From an uncultured Desulfosporosinus sp. (GTDB taxonomy: Bacteria > Bacillota > Desulfitobacteriia > Desulfitobacteriales > Desulfitobacteriaceae), in assembly GCA_927405585.1 (NCBI GenBank), contig CAKMJS010000076.1:1-64000 (forward strand): a DNA stretch of 64,000 nucleotides, in the 5' to 3' direction. The translations under genes and the position numbers were made by a program. Shown one piece after another: positions 26,126 to 34,339 of the stretch (within the stretch, counting starts at the first letter, position 1; each line of letters begins with the position of its first letter). The notes under the pieces are model-generated. The model had not been told where the DNA came from. It was given only the letters and a program-made list of their open reading frames with translations, and made no database searches.

Positions 26126-26398
26126 ATGATGGATAATCCTTGTGGAACGACGAAGGCCAATGTCTTTGAGAGTACAGAAATTAACGGGACCCCGATTTAT
26201 TTAGGAACTGGAGTTAATCCCGTCAATTCTCCAGCCCAGTATTTTGTCGCCTGGGGCCAGGGAGTACTTGCTGGTGGTTTGATTCATACCTTTAATAGTA
26301 AGTCGCTTGAGCAGGGAACAGAGTGGTTTACTGATGAGGATGAGGCTGAGAGGAAATATATCAAGATACAGAAGCTTTTAACGGGGTGTTTGTTATGA
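26126..26398 (+). CDS. Hypothetical protein (90 aa)
   Basis: AAGGAGG precedes two successive ATG codons. The small soluble protein is rich in Gly, Asn and Thr, with a possible beta-structured core. No family was recognised. Its stop codon lies in the first arm of a strong terminator. Confidence 0.7.
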   Translation: MMDNPCGTTKANVFESTEINGTPIYLGTGVNPVNSPAQYFVAWGQGVLAGGLIHTFNSKSLEQGTEWFTDEDEAERKYIKIQKLLTGCLL

Positions 26399-26437
26399 AA
26401 AATAGCCTACGATTTATTAAAATCGTGGGCTATTTTT
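26398..26437 (+). terminator. Intrinsic terminator
   Basis: The 18-base arms AAAAATAGCCTACGATTT and AAATCGTGGGCTATTTTT contain one G-T pair. A/T runs lie at both ends. Confidence 0.85.
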
Positions 26438-26512
26438 CACTCCCTCTTCAAATTAAGACTATCTCTTCTTTTCTCACACGTATATTCGGTAATACAAATC
26501 CGTGTCCCACTA

Positions 26513-26565
26513 CCCAATCGTAAGACCGTTTGACCCCGCTTCTTCAAGTGGGAGTCTTACGAATT
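26513..26565. repeat. Dispersed hairpin repeat, copy 4
   Basis: CGCTTCTTCAAGTGGGAGTCTTACGAATT matches the 3' part of the element. CCAATCGTAAGAC, 20 bases earlier, is its inverted partner. The resulting hairpin lies directly after the minus-strand lipoprotein gene and may serve as its terminator. Confidence 0.6.
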
Positions 26566-26568
26566 TAC

Positions 26569-27264
26569 TTAGGTATGCTTTTTTAAGCTGGAGGAGACTT
26601 TAGTATCTCCGGAAATGAACTCGCGTTTAACCATACCAACGCCTTTTTTATAGTATTCGTAGAGAGTAGAATTCTCATTAGATATTTTTACTTTAAGGCA
26701 TTGAGCGAAATTCCCTGCTGGGGTCGAAACGATAGCATTAAGATCTACGATTTCTCGAGTGCCATTGGGTTCGGTCCATTTTGTTCCGACTTGAAGAGGG
26801 GACTTCAGGATAATGATGTTTTCGTTTGAGCTACTGTTTAGGAAGTTTTCTTGGCCGTATGCTTCACCAAGGAAAAATATCCTGGTAACAGCCTCTGGGG
26901 TGGTTTTAAAAACTGCCGCACTCACGGTCCCTCCATTATCCTCACGAAGTTGAGCAAGGTTTTCCTTGGTAAAGAGAATCTTCCGATTAAACGAGGCATA
27001 TTCGTTACCTTCCCCTTGATACTCCCAGGTAGAACCCGCAACTACTGGGAAATAATCTCCGGGCTTAACTGCAGGAACTACCGGTACAGGATCTGGCACT
27101 TTTTCTGGTGTTTTCTCTGGCACTTTCTCAGGTGTTTTCTCGGGAGTGGTGGTTTCAATTGGTTTAGTTTCTGGGGTAGGAGGTTGTTCTACCTTAGTAC
27201 ATCCCCCTAGCAACATGATGGGAATTAAAAAAACCAGTAAAGTTAAACGGATGACATTCTTCAA
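26569..27264 (-). CDS. Lipoprotein of unknown function with Pro/Glu/Lys repeat linker
   Basis: The protein has 231 residues. Lipobox LLGGC is followed by a linker of repeated EKTPEKVP units (residues about 33-60), then a folded domain of about 170 residues starting near VKPGDYFPVVAGSTWEYQG. Similar WxYxG openings occur in exported DUF3108-like proteins. I chose TTG 27264, with GGAGG eight bases upstream. It is probably anchored to the outer face of the membrane. Confidence 0.8.
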   Translation of the reverse strand: MKNVIRLTLLVFLIPIMLLGGCTKVEQPPTPETKPIETTTPEKTPEKVPEKTPEKVPDPVPVVPAVKPGDYFPVVAGSTWEYQGEGNEYASFNRKILFTKENLAQLREDNGGTVSAAVFKTTPEAVTRIFFLGEAYGQENFLNSSSNENIIILKSPLQVGTKWTEPNGTREIVDLNAIVSTPAGNFAQCLKVKISNENSTLYEYYKKGVGMVKREFISGDTKVSSSLKKHT

Positions 27265-27413
27265 TGCGAATTCCTCCAAGTCGTTATTACTACGTGATCG
27301 TTTAATTTAGTTATACCTCATAGTCAGATTATAATACCACATACCAAGAACAGAAAAACTAGGGTGCAATAAATATTTATATTAAAGGCTTCATTTTTTA
27401 AGTAAACGATGTT

Positions 27414-27463
27414 ATTATATCATTAGATATTTAGACAGTTGTCTAAATATCTAATGATATAAT
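27414..27463. promoter_or_regulatory. 24-bp perfect inverted repeat operator ahead of sdpR
   Basis: The arms 27414-27437 and 27440-27463 are exact reverse complements separated by GT. The right arm ends in TATAAT at 27458-27463, a probable -10 box. Binding of an ArsR-type dimer would therefore block transcription. It lies 29 bases before the sdpR start. Confidence 0.8.
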
Positions 27464-27491
27464 CCGTATCAATGAGGAAGGATTAACGTTT

Positions 27492-27785
27492 ATGCTTAAT
27501 TTACCCTTTAAAGCACTTGCAGATCCTACAAGACGAAAGATTGTTTTATTACTGAAAGAACGGGATATGACGGCGGGTGAAATTGCGGACCAATTTGATA
27601 TGACGAAGCCAAGTATTTCTCACCATCTTAATGCCCTGAAACAAGCTTTGTTGGTGACGGATAATAGAAAGGGACAAAACATCTATTATTCCCTGAACAC
27701 TACTGTATTCCAAGAGGTAGTTAAATGGTTTTTTAACACAACCCGTGTTAACGAAGGAGGAAAAGCTGATGCAGAAGATAAGTGA
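27492..27785 (+). CDS. sdpR: ArsR-family repressor (SdpR-like)
   Basis: The protein has 97 residues with a winged helix: ALADPTRRKIVLLL, then GEIADQFDMTKPSISHHLNALK as recognition region. No metal-binding cysteines are present. In Bacillus, SdpR represses sdpRI and is sequestered at the membrane by SdpI. The same gene order and the overlapping palindromic promoter support that model here. Confidence 0.9.
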   Translation: MLNLPFKALADPTRRKIVLLLKERDMTAGEIADQFDMTKPSISHHLNALKQALLVTDNRKGQNIYYSLNTTVFQEVVKWFFNTTRVNEGGKADAEDK

Positions 27786-28419
27786 TACCCTCAAGAAAGA
27801 CTGGCTAATCCTAATTCTGATTATATTTGGATTCGCTCTGGGAGCCTATTTCTATCCTTCGCTGCCGGACACGGTGCCAACTCATTGGAATTCGAGCGGT
27901 GAAGTGGATGGGTATGGAAGCAAATTGTTTGGCGCATTTGGATTGCCAGCGATCAGTTTAGGCCTCTATGTAATGTTTCTTGTAATTCCTTATATAGACC
28001 CTAAACGACAGAACTATGCCGGCTTTAAGTCAACTTATCAATTCATGAAGTATCTAATAATTATGTTCTTCGTTGGGATTGAAGTAATGACACTCCTAAT
28101 CGCCTCAGGAGTTATCGTCAACAAACCAATCTTTACTCAAATTATGGTTTCCCTGCTCTTTATTCTAATCGGAAATGTGATGGGTCGATTTAAACACAAT
28201 TACTTTGTAGGGATAAGGACCCCTTGGACTTTGGCCAATGAAGAAGTATGGAGGAAAACCCACAGACTCGCTGCGCCATTATGGGTATTTGGAGGTATCA
28301 TTAATATATTACTGGTCTTTATGGGAATTAACTTTAATTTCGTGATTATTGTCGGGATCATTGCAATTGTACCCATCGTATACTCCTATATTGCCTATCA
28401 GCAAGTTCTTAAAGAATAA
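27769..28419 (+). CDS. sdpI: SdpI-family membrane protein
   Basis: The protein has 216 residues and six membrane segments. LPDTVPTHWNSSGEVDGYGSK near residue 35 is the DUF1648/SdpI signature, and GIRTPWTLANEEVWRKTHR near 142 is the SdpI-specific motif. In Bacillus it gives immunity to the SdpC toxin and signals to SdpR. No sdpABC toxin genes are here. ATG 27769 has AAGGAGG upstream and overlaps sdpR. Confidence 0.9.
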   Translation: MQKISDTLKKDWLILILIIFGFALGAYFYPSLPDTVPTHWNSSGEVDGYGSKLFGAFGLPAISLGLYVMFLVIPYIDPKRQNYAGFKSTYQFMKYLIIMFFVGIEVMTLLIASGVIVNKPIFTQIMVSLLFILIGNVMGRFKHNYFVGIRTPWTLANEEVWRKTHRLAAPLWVFGGIINILLVFMGINFNFVIIVGIIAIVPIVYSYIAYQQVLKE

Positions 28420-28426
28420 GCAATAA

Positions 28427-28452
28427 GCATCTGCGCCTTAAAGCGCAGATGC
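28427..28452 (+). terminator. Hairpin after sdpI
   Basis: The perfect 10-bp arms GCATCTGCGC and GCGCAGATGC enclose six bases, seven bases after the stop codon. Confidence 0.65.
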
Positions 28453-28480
28453 CGTAATATACCAAAAGATACTCAAAGTC

Positions 28481-28588
28481 TTACCACCAACGACGTCTCC
28501 ATCGAGAAGGGACGATGATTATTACACCGGGGCGACGGCGCCAATACCGTCGAAACCGTCGATAATGTCTACGAGACCATCCATCCAT
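28481..28588 (-). CDS. Arg/Trp-rich micropeptide (35 aa)
   Basis: ATG 28588 has AGGAG eight bases upstream. The product has 14 Arg and 5 Trp in 35 residues, plus Tyr, Phe and a central GVIIIVP stretch. It begins MDGWSRRHYRRFRRYW and ends RWRRRWW. Such strongly cationic, aromatic composition is seen in nucleic-acid-binding or membrane-active peptides and in some small spore proteins. I do not recognise a family. It is convergent with sdpI. Confidence 0.6.
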   Translation of the reverse strand: MDGWSRRHYRRFRRYWRRRPGVIIIVPSRWRRRWW

Positions 28589-28845
28589 AATTATCACTCC
28601 TATATTAAAGATTCATTTAGGCATTGGGATATTTTAACAAGATTTCCATTAACATTATATGGCGATTACAATTTGTCAGGTTCCATGACCAAGGGATTTC
28701 TTTTGATGGCGTAGGATAAGCAAGGATATCCTGTAGATGTGAATCATGAATTAATTACACAATATAACCCGAGATAATTTCCTAGAGGTTGACAGAGTTA
28801 TCGAACAATTTTCAGATTATTTTGTGTAACGTTCGAAAAAAAGTG

Positions 28846-28874
28846 TTGACCTATTTCAGAATTCCTTGTAAAAT
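28846..28874 (+). promoter_or_regulatory. Promoter of the xanthine dehydrogenase operon
   Basis: TTGACC (28846-28851) and TAAAAT (28869-28874) are 17 bases apart, and the riboswitch begins about 25 bases later. A TCGAAC/GTTCGA inverted repeat (28801-28836) lies just upstream. The rest of 28600-28800 shows no gene. Confidence 0.7.
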
Positions 28875-28898
28875 GAGATCTAGATAAAAGAATATAGT

Positions 28899-28968
28899 GT
28901 TCATATAGTAGCAGAGATAGGGTCTGCAAGTTTCTACCGGACTGCCGTAAATGGTCCGACTATGAGCG
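28899..28968 (+). ncRNA. Guanine-family purine riboswitch aptamer (variant)
   Basis: P1 is TTCATA/TATGAG, P2 GCAGA/TCTGC with loop GATAGGG, J2/3 AAGTTTCTACC, P3 CGGAC/GTCCG with loop core CCGTAAAT, and J3/1 AC before TATG. The C at 28960 corresponds to C74 of the Bacillus xpt aptamer, so guanine-type rather than adenine. Compared with xpt from memory, J1/2 has G for A at position 24 and the P2 loop has G for U at position 36. It controls a molybdoenzyme operon. Confidence 0.9.
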
Positions 28969-28973
28969 AAAGT

Positions 28974-29045
28974 GTACCTTGGACAACTAGTCCAATTGGT
29001 ACAGATCCAAAGACTTTTAGAGGAAGTCTTTACTTTGTTTTTGGA
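28974..29045 (+). promoter_or_regulatory. Riboswitch expression platform
   Basis: One hairpin pairs GTACC-TT-GGAC with GTCC-AATT-GGTAC (28974-29002). A second pairs AAAGACTT with AAGTCTTT (29009-29031) and is followed by ACTTTGTTTTT, a terminator-like tail. The outer ATCCAAA/TTTGGAT pairing could compete with it. Confidence 0.6.
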
Positions 29046-29063
29046 TTTACTGCAGGGATATAT

Positions 29064-29117
29064 ACCCAGGCGGCAGGTTTCTCTCACTTATTAGAGTTGA
29101 AAGCTGTTTGCCTGGGT
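29064..29117 (+). promoter_or_regulatory. Long conserved-looking hairpin before the XDH start codon
   Basis: The arms ACCCAGGC/GCCTGGGT enclose inner helices CAG-G-TTTC/GAAA-G-CTG and CTCT/AGAG. No T tract follows, so it is not a standard terminator. It may be a second RNA regulatory element. Confidence 0.5.
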
Positions 29118-29154
29118 TATTATGTTTGTGCTACTACAGTAAGGAGGGGCTAGA

Positions 29155-29955
29155 GTGTTTACTTTAAGTGATTTAGTTCAACCAGAAAAATTAGAGACGG
29201 CTTATCAGGTTCTCACGAATAAAAGAAATAATACGATCCTTGGGGGCTGTGCTTTCCTAAAGATGGGCTCAAAGAGAATTAGTACTGCAATTGATCTTTC
29301 AAACCTTAATCTGAATTACATTAAAGAGCAGGATGGTTTTATTGAGATTGGGGCAATGACAAGCTTGAGGGAGCTTGAAACTCATATTTTATTAAGAGAG
29401 CAGTTTAATGGGTTGCTACCTAAGGCAGTTTCTAGCATTATCGGAGTACAATTCAGAAACTGCGTTACAGTTGGTGCTTCAGTTTTTGCCAAGTATGGGT
29501 TTTCAGATGTGATCACGGCGTTGTTAGCACTAAACACTGAGGTTGAGTTATATAAGGGTGGGAGAATGCCTTTAGCCGATTTCTTGAAACAGCCTAAGGT
29601 AAAAGATATTTTAGTGAGATTATGGATAAAGCTTGATACTCGCCAAGCCACTTATCTAAATTTAAGAAAATCTGCCAGCGATTATTCGATCCTTAATGTT
29701 GCGGTGTCCAAGCTAGATAATCAATGGACCATCGTCGTAGGGGCTAGGCCTAGAAGAGCCTCTATCGCCATCAAGGCCTCCGCAGCTCTATCGCAGAGGT
29801 CACTAAGTGACGCAGAGATGGAGGAGGCGGCCAATCAGGCGGCAGAAGAGTTAGCCTTTGGAACCAATATGAGAGGGACGGCAGAATATCGAAAAGCGCT
29901 GTGTAAGGTGCTCGTCAAGAGAGCAATCATGGAGGTGGCATCAGAATGCAAATAA
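29155..29955 (+). CDS. Xanthine dehydrogenase-type FAD-binding subunit
   Basis: The protein has 266 residues. FAD-binding domain (residues about 1-165) has NNTILGGCAFLKMG near 25 and QFRNCVTVGASVFAKYG near 98. The C-terminal CO-dehydrogenase flavoprotein domain follows. It passes electrons from the 2Fe-2S subunit to NAD or another acceptor. GTG start with AAGGAGGGG upstream. It is the first gene of a three-gene operon behind the purine riboswitch and overlaps the next gene by ten bases. Confidence 0.9.
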   Translation: MFTLSDLVQPEKLETAYQVLTNKRNNTILGGCAFLKMGSKRISTAIDLSNLNLNYIKEQDGFIEIGAMTSLRELETHILLREQFNGLLPKAVSSIIGVQFRNCVTVGASVFAKYGFSDVITALLALNTEVELYKGGRMPLADFLKQPKVKDILVRLWIKLDTRQATYLNLRKSASDYSILNVAVSKLDNQWTIVVGARPRRASIAIKASAALSQRSLSDAEMEEAANQAAEELAFGTNMRGTAEYRKALCKVLVKRAIMEVASECK

Positions 29956-30395
29956 CACTCACCATTAATGATAAATTGGTAATCTGGGATGTAGAAAAAG
30001 ATGAGATTTTGGCGGATACGCTAAGATCTCATGGACTTTTAAGTGTTAAGAAAGCTTGTGAGACAAGCTGTTGCGGGCTTTGCACTGTCTGGGTGGAAGA
30101 TAAGTCAGTACTATCTTGCACGACTCTTTCCGTGCGAGCTCACGGTAAAAAGATTACAACGATCGAGGGAGTTTCGAAAGATGCCGAGGATTTCGCACGA
30201 GTCCTCACCGCTGAAGGGTCCGAGCAGTGCGGTTTTTGTAGCCCAGGCTTTGTAATGAACGTATTAGCTATGAAAAAGGAATTAGTTAATCCATCCGATA
30301 AAGAAATTATCCATTATTTGACCGGTAATCTGTGCCGTTGTACTGGCTATATGGGACAGCTCAGAGCCGTTAAGACCTATCTGGGGGTGCAATAA
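29946..30395 (+). CDS. Xanthine dehydrogenase-type 2Fe-2S subunit
   Basis: The protein has 149 residues. The N-terminal plant-type ferredoxin cluster is KKACETSCCGLCTVW with a fourth Cys in SVLSC. The C-terminal helical domain carries CGFCSPGF and LCRCTGY for the second cluster. It connects the molybdenum centre to FAD. GAGGTGG precedes the ATG, and the next gene starts two bases after its stop. Confidence 0.92.
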   Translation: MQITLTINDKLVIWDVEKDEILADTLRSHGLLSVKKACETSCCGLCTVWVEDKSVLSCTTLSVRAHGKKITTIEGVSKDAEDFARVLTAEGSEQCGFCSPGFVMNVLAMKKELVNPSDKEIIHYLTGNLCRCTGYMGQLRAVKTYLGVQ

Positions 30396-30396
30396 T

Positions 30397-32688
30397 ATGA
30401 ATAAGGTAGGTATGAAAAGTGTCGGTCATGGCATTCGTAAAATCGATGGAATGGCGATCGCCACTGGTAAACCGGTCTATACTCTAGATTTAGCAATGTC
30501 CAATGCTTTAGTGGTGAAAATCTTAAGAAGCCCACACGCTTTTGCCAAGATTACAACAATTGATACCTCTACAGCAGAAAAGGTGGAGGGTGTAGAATGC
30601 ATTCTGACCTTTAAGGATGTTCCGAAGGAGCGATTTACCTTAGCTGGGCAATCCTACCCGGAACCCTCGCCCTATGATCGCTTAATCCTCGATGAAATCG
30701 TCCGTTATGTTGGAGATGAAGTCGCGATTATTGCTGCGGTGGACGAAAAGACAGCACTCCAGGCCATGAAGAAAATCAAGGTAGAGTATGAAGTATGGGA
30801 ACCCGTTCTGGATTTTGAGCAGGCGTTGGGTCATGCCTCGGTCGTTCACCCTGAAGAAGATTTGCACTGCAATTTTGATATCGGACTGCAGAAGGAGCAA
30901 AATATCGCCTCCTCGTACAACGAAGAAGTCGGAGACGTAGAGGAAGAACTTAAACGGTGTAGCGTCATAGTCGAAGATGTCTATTACCCACAGGCACAGG
31001 CTCATGCGATGATGGAAACCTATCGTGCTTTTACCAGTTTAGATCATACAGGAAGACTTGTCGTCGTCAGCTCGACGCAGGTTCCTTTCCATATTAGAAG
31101 ACAGCTAGCGAGAGCTTTACAGCTACCTGCAAGTAAGGTTAGGGTGATAAAACCGAGAATTGGTGGAGGCTTTGGAGGGAAACAAACGGGCTCACTTGAG
31201 GCGTTCGCGGGCATGGTAACTCTGAAGACAGGGAAACCCGCAATGATCATCTATGACAGAAAAGAAACGTTCTCCTGTACGACCAGTCGGCATGCTATGA
31301 GATTGAAGACTCGAGTAGGGGCTGATCAAGAAGGAATAATTCGAGCCATTGATATTCAGGTTTTATCGGATACCGGAGCGTACGGCGAACATGCTCCCAC
31401 TGTCTTAAGTTGCGTAGGGCATTATACCCTTCCGCTTTACAATAAAACCAGAGCGGTTCGTTTTACTGGAAATGCCGTATATACCAATAAAATGCCCGCC
31501 GGAGCTTTCCGAGGGTATGGAGCGACTCAGGGAACGTTTGCCTTGGAATGCACAGTCAACAAGTTAGCCGAAAAACTAGGGATGGATCCGACGGAGGTTC
31601 GGCTTAAGAATATCAGCAAGGTAGGGGAGACCTTTCTGACCGGTCAGGGGGTTCTGCTTGGAAGCACGACATTAGAACGATGTATCGAAAAGGGCAAAGA
31701 GTTAATCGGCTGGAAGGAAAAATTTCCGAGCCGAAAACTCGAGAATAGTAAAGTACGAGCGGTGGGAATGGCGATCACTATGCAGGGCTCAGGGATAGCC
31801 AATATTGGTACCGCTTCGGTTGAACTTCGTTTAAATGATGATGGATATTTCACCCTCCTCTCGGGTGCGACGGATATGGGAACCGGGTGTGATACTATTC
31901 TCACTCAAATGGCTTCTGAAGTTTTAGAGGTACCGATGAATCATATAATTTTTAACGCAGGGGACACAGATACCGCTCCCTATGATCCGGGATCTTACGC
32001 CTCAAGTACGACCTATCTTGCGGGGGCAGCCGTCGTCAAAGCAGCCGAGGAGCTGAAATCGAAGATTCTAGAGCAGGGAGCAAAATTCTTAGGGGTTTCG
32101 GTTCAGGACGTCGAAATGGAGGGTCTCACGGTCCGCACCTTGGCAGGAGAAGAAATGAGCCTGGCCAAAATCGCAGAATTAACCGTACTGGGTACGGGAA
32201 AACTTCAACTGGTAAGCTCTGCAACTCATGGTATGGATATTTCCCCCCCACCATATGTAGCAGGCTTTGCTGAGGTGGAAGTCGATCAAGAAACAGGAAA
32301 GGTAGAATTGATCGATTATGTTGCGGTGGTCGACTGTGGGACCGTGATTAATCCGAAACTCGCTCGAATCCAAGCTGAAGGTGGGATTGCTCAGGGCATT
32401 GGGATGGCCCTCTATGAGGAGGTTATCTATAATGCCGTAGGAAAAATGGCCTCCAATTCCTTCATGCAGTATAAAATTCCGTGTCGCAAGGATGTTGGCA
32501 AAGTTCGTATTGCCTTTGAAGAAAGCTTTGAACCATCGGGTCCGTTTGGAGCGAAATCCATCGGAGAAGTGGTCGCTAATACCCCACCTCCGGCCATTGT
32601 TCATGCGGTTTATAATGCTGTAGGAGTTAGGGTAAACCATTTGCCGATCACCCCTGAAAAAGTCTTTGTAGGAATGCAGAAACTATAA
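30397..32688 (+). CDS. Xanthine dehydrogenase-type molybdopterin subunit
   Basis: The protein has 763 residues, typical for the large subunit. Seen are RIGGGFGGKQ near 250, AGAFRGYGATQGTFALE near 368, SGATDMGTGCDT near 490 and GPFGAKSIGEVVA near 712. The last holds the catalytic Glu. It hydroxylates a purine or other N-heterocycle with water. The riboswitch supports a purine substrate; hypoxanthine or xanthine are likely. No molybdenum cofactor insertion (XdhC-like) gene is adjacent. Confidence 0.92.
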   Translation: MNKVGMKSVGHGIRKIDGMAIATGKPVYTLDLAMSNALVVKILRSPHAFAKITTIDTSTAEKVEGVECILTFKDVPKERFTLAGQSYPEPSPYDRLILDEIVRYVGDEVAIIAAVDEKTALQAMKKIKVEYEVWEPVLDFEQALGHASVVHPEEDLHCNFDIGLQKEQNIASSYNEEVGDVEEELKRCSVIVEDVYYPQAQAHAMMETYRAFTSLDHTGRLVVVSSTQVPFHIRRQLARALQLPASKVRVIKPRIGGGFGGKQTGSLEAFAGMVTLKTGKPAMIIYDRKETFSCTTSRHAMRLKTRVGADQEGIIRAIDIQVLSDTGAYGEHAPTVLSCVGHYTLPLYNKTRAVRFTGNAVYTNKMPAGAFRGYGATQGTFALECTVNKLAEKLGMDPTEVRLKNISKVGETFLTGQGVLLGSTTLERCIEKGKELIGWKEKFPSRKLENSKVRAVGMAITMQGSGIANIGTASVELRLNDDGYFTLLSGATDMGTGCDTILTQMASEVLEVPMNHIIFNAGDTDTAPYDPGSYASSTTYLAGAAVVKAAEELKSKILEQGAKFLGVSVQDVEMEGLTVRTLAGEEMSLAKIAELTVLGTGKLQLVSSATHGMDISPPPYVAGFAEVEVDQETGKVELIDYVAVVDCGTVINPKLARIQAEGGIAQGIGMALYEEVIYNAVGKMASNSFMQYKIPCRKDVGKVRIAFEESFEPSGPFGAKSIGEVVANTPPPAIVHAVYNAVGVRVNHLPITPEKVFVGMQKL

Positions 32689-32708
32689 ATTGCATCCAGT
32701 ATTAATGT

Positions 32709-32751
32709 AACACCGAAAGGACCAGTTCCTAAAACTGGTCCTTTCGGTGTT
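32709..32751 (+). terminator. Terminator of the XDH operon
   Basis: Perfect 19-bp arms start AACACCGAAAGG; the second arm is followed by TTAG. Downstream, 32757-32783 holds GACAAGGGGACAGGTTAGTTGTCC, related to the repeat at 25456. The rest of the gap to 33008 shows only a TATAAT promoter near 32970. Confidence 0.85.
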
Positions 32752-33007
32752 TTAGAGTGGGACAAGGGGACAGGTTAGTTGTCCAGCAACTCCAGTACGG
32801 GCTTCATCGATTCCAGCAATATTTAGTAAGTCTTAAAAGATTAGTCATTTAGTCACTAAGTTGTCTTACTGGGGACAGCGTCAAACTCGTTGATGCTGAT
32901 GTGTAGTTTTTCACATCTTTTGTCATGACTCTTTTTGCCTTAGCAAAAGAAATTATCCTATTCTAATTTCATGTTATAATAGCATGAAAAGGAAAGGAGG
33001 TAATGCG

Positions 33008-34339
33008 GTGGGAAGAGTCGTTAGATCAAGGAAAATATGGATAGGAATTGGATTATTTTTGTTGGGGATTTTAATACCATATTGGTTAAAACCTCAACTT
33101 ATTGGATTGGATCAATTACTGCAAACGATGAACCAAAAAACAGACGGCAGTGCGTTAATGGTTAATGCCTTTCTCATTGTGTCAATTAATACTATTATTT
33201 CCATACCGCAGTTCCTCAGCGTGGTGATCTTGGGAGATGGGATGGCAGATGCTTTCAATCGTTCTGGATTTAGAACCATCATTCCCTTAACTGTAGTACC
33301 GCTCGCTTATGTGATCGTCAATCTGATCACGCCATTAAACTATAGTTTTGGGGCCACAGATATTTTCCTTTGGCTAATGATCGTGGTGATGCAGAAATTA
33401 AGCAAACAAAAATTAAATATGGGGATGAAACTTCTGGTTTTCTCCCAATTGATTTTTGGTGTTGCTTGGTTAAATCAAGTTCCTTTTCTTACTCCATATG
33501 GTTTCGGACAAGGTTCTTTATCAATAAAAATAAAACAGGTAGCGATTCAAATTGGATTTGGCCAGGTTCTCGAGCTGTATGCAAATGTGTTGTTTTTTAT
33601 CTTCGTGGCTAGTGCAATCACTTTATGGATTTACTTGATTTTATATATGGAGAAATGGGCCATTTCTCAGGACCTACACCGTGCCCAACTTGAAGCCAAT
33701 GAATCTCGTTCAGGACGCGAAGTTCTCCATCTTGTCCACGACCTTAAAACTCCGCTTGCTACAATCGAAGGACTGGTTTCATTGATGGAACTACGATGGC
33801 CGGATCCTAAGATGCGAGAATACTGTCAAACTATCTATGGTTCTATTAATTCAATGAGCAAAATGGTTTCAGAAATTTTGTATGAGGATCGAAAGAACTG
33901 GTGTGAGCTTAAAGAACTAATCGATTATATTCGAGCTAGTCGTCTAAGCGGGACGAATTCAGCGGTGGATATTGAATTAGAGGGAGAACCTCAATCAAGT
34001 CTTTACATTAATAAAATTAGGTTGACTAGAGCAATCATAAATTTAATTGATAACGCGTTGGATGCCATTCAGGAGCGGGAGAACGGAAGGGTAGTTTTAC
34101 GCGCCAAAACTTCAAAAAACGTCGTAGAAATAGAAGTAGAAGACAACGGATGCGGTATTTCGGCAAATGATGTAAAAAGAATCTGGAAGACCGGATACAG
34201 CACGAAAAACCATCCCGGGGTTGGCTTAGCTTTTGTGCGAAAAGTTGCAGAAGGACACGAAGGATCCGTTAATATAAAAAGTGAAGTAGGGCAGGGGACG
34301 AAGGTCTGGATAACCCTGCCACTGGGAGAAAGCCAATGA
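33008..34339 (+). CDS. Membrane sensor histidine kinase
   Basis: The protein has 443 residues. Five or six N-terminal membrane helices (residues about 10-225) form the input region. The H box is VLHLVHDLKTPLATIEGL near 247, N box LIDNALDAI near 345, and G boxes VEDNGCGIS near 373 and GVGLAFVRKVAEGHEG near 400. I chose GTG 33008, seven bases after AAGGAGG; the ATG at 32984 overlaps that site. It overlaps its response regulator by four bases. The ligand is unknown; the following peptide transporter may be a target. Confidence 0.9.
   Translation: MGRVVRSRKIWIGIGLFLLGILIPYWLKPQLIGLDQLLQTMNQKTDGSALMVNAFLIVSINTIISIPQFLSVVILGDGMADAFNRSGFRTIIPLTVVPLAYVIVNLITPLNYSFGATDIFLWLMIVVMQKLSKQKLNMGMKLLVFSQLIFGVAWLNQVPFLTPYGFGQGSLSIKIKQVAIQIGFGQVLELYANVLFFIFVASAITLWIYLILYMEKWAISQDLHRAQLEANESRSGREVLHLVHDLKTPLATIEGLVSLMELRWPDPKMREYCQTIYGSINSMSKMVSEILYEDRKNWCELKELIDYIRASRLSGTNSAVDIELEGEPQSSLYINKIRLTRAIINLIDNALDAIQERENGRVVLRAKTSKNVVEIEVEDNGCGISANDVKRIWKTGYSTKNHPGVGLAFVRKVAEGHEGSVNIKSEVGQGTKVWITLPLGESQ

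Noticed and set aside
28962-29153. A 63-codon plus-strand ORF ahead of the XDH operon
   Set aside because: It lies across the riboswitch expression platform and the 54-nt hairpin, has no ribosome site, and its sequence is explained by RNA structure.
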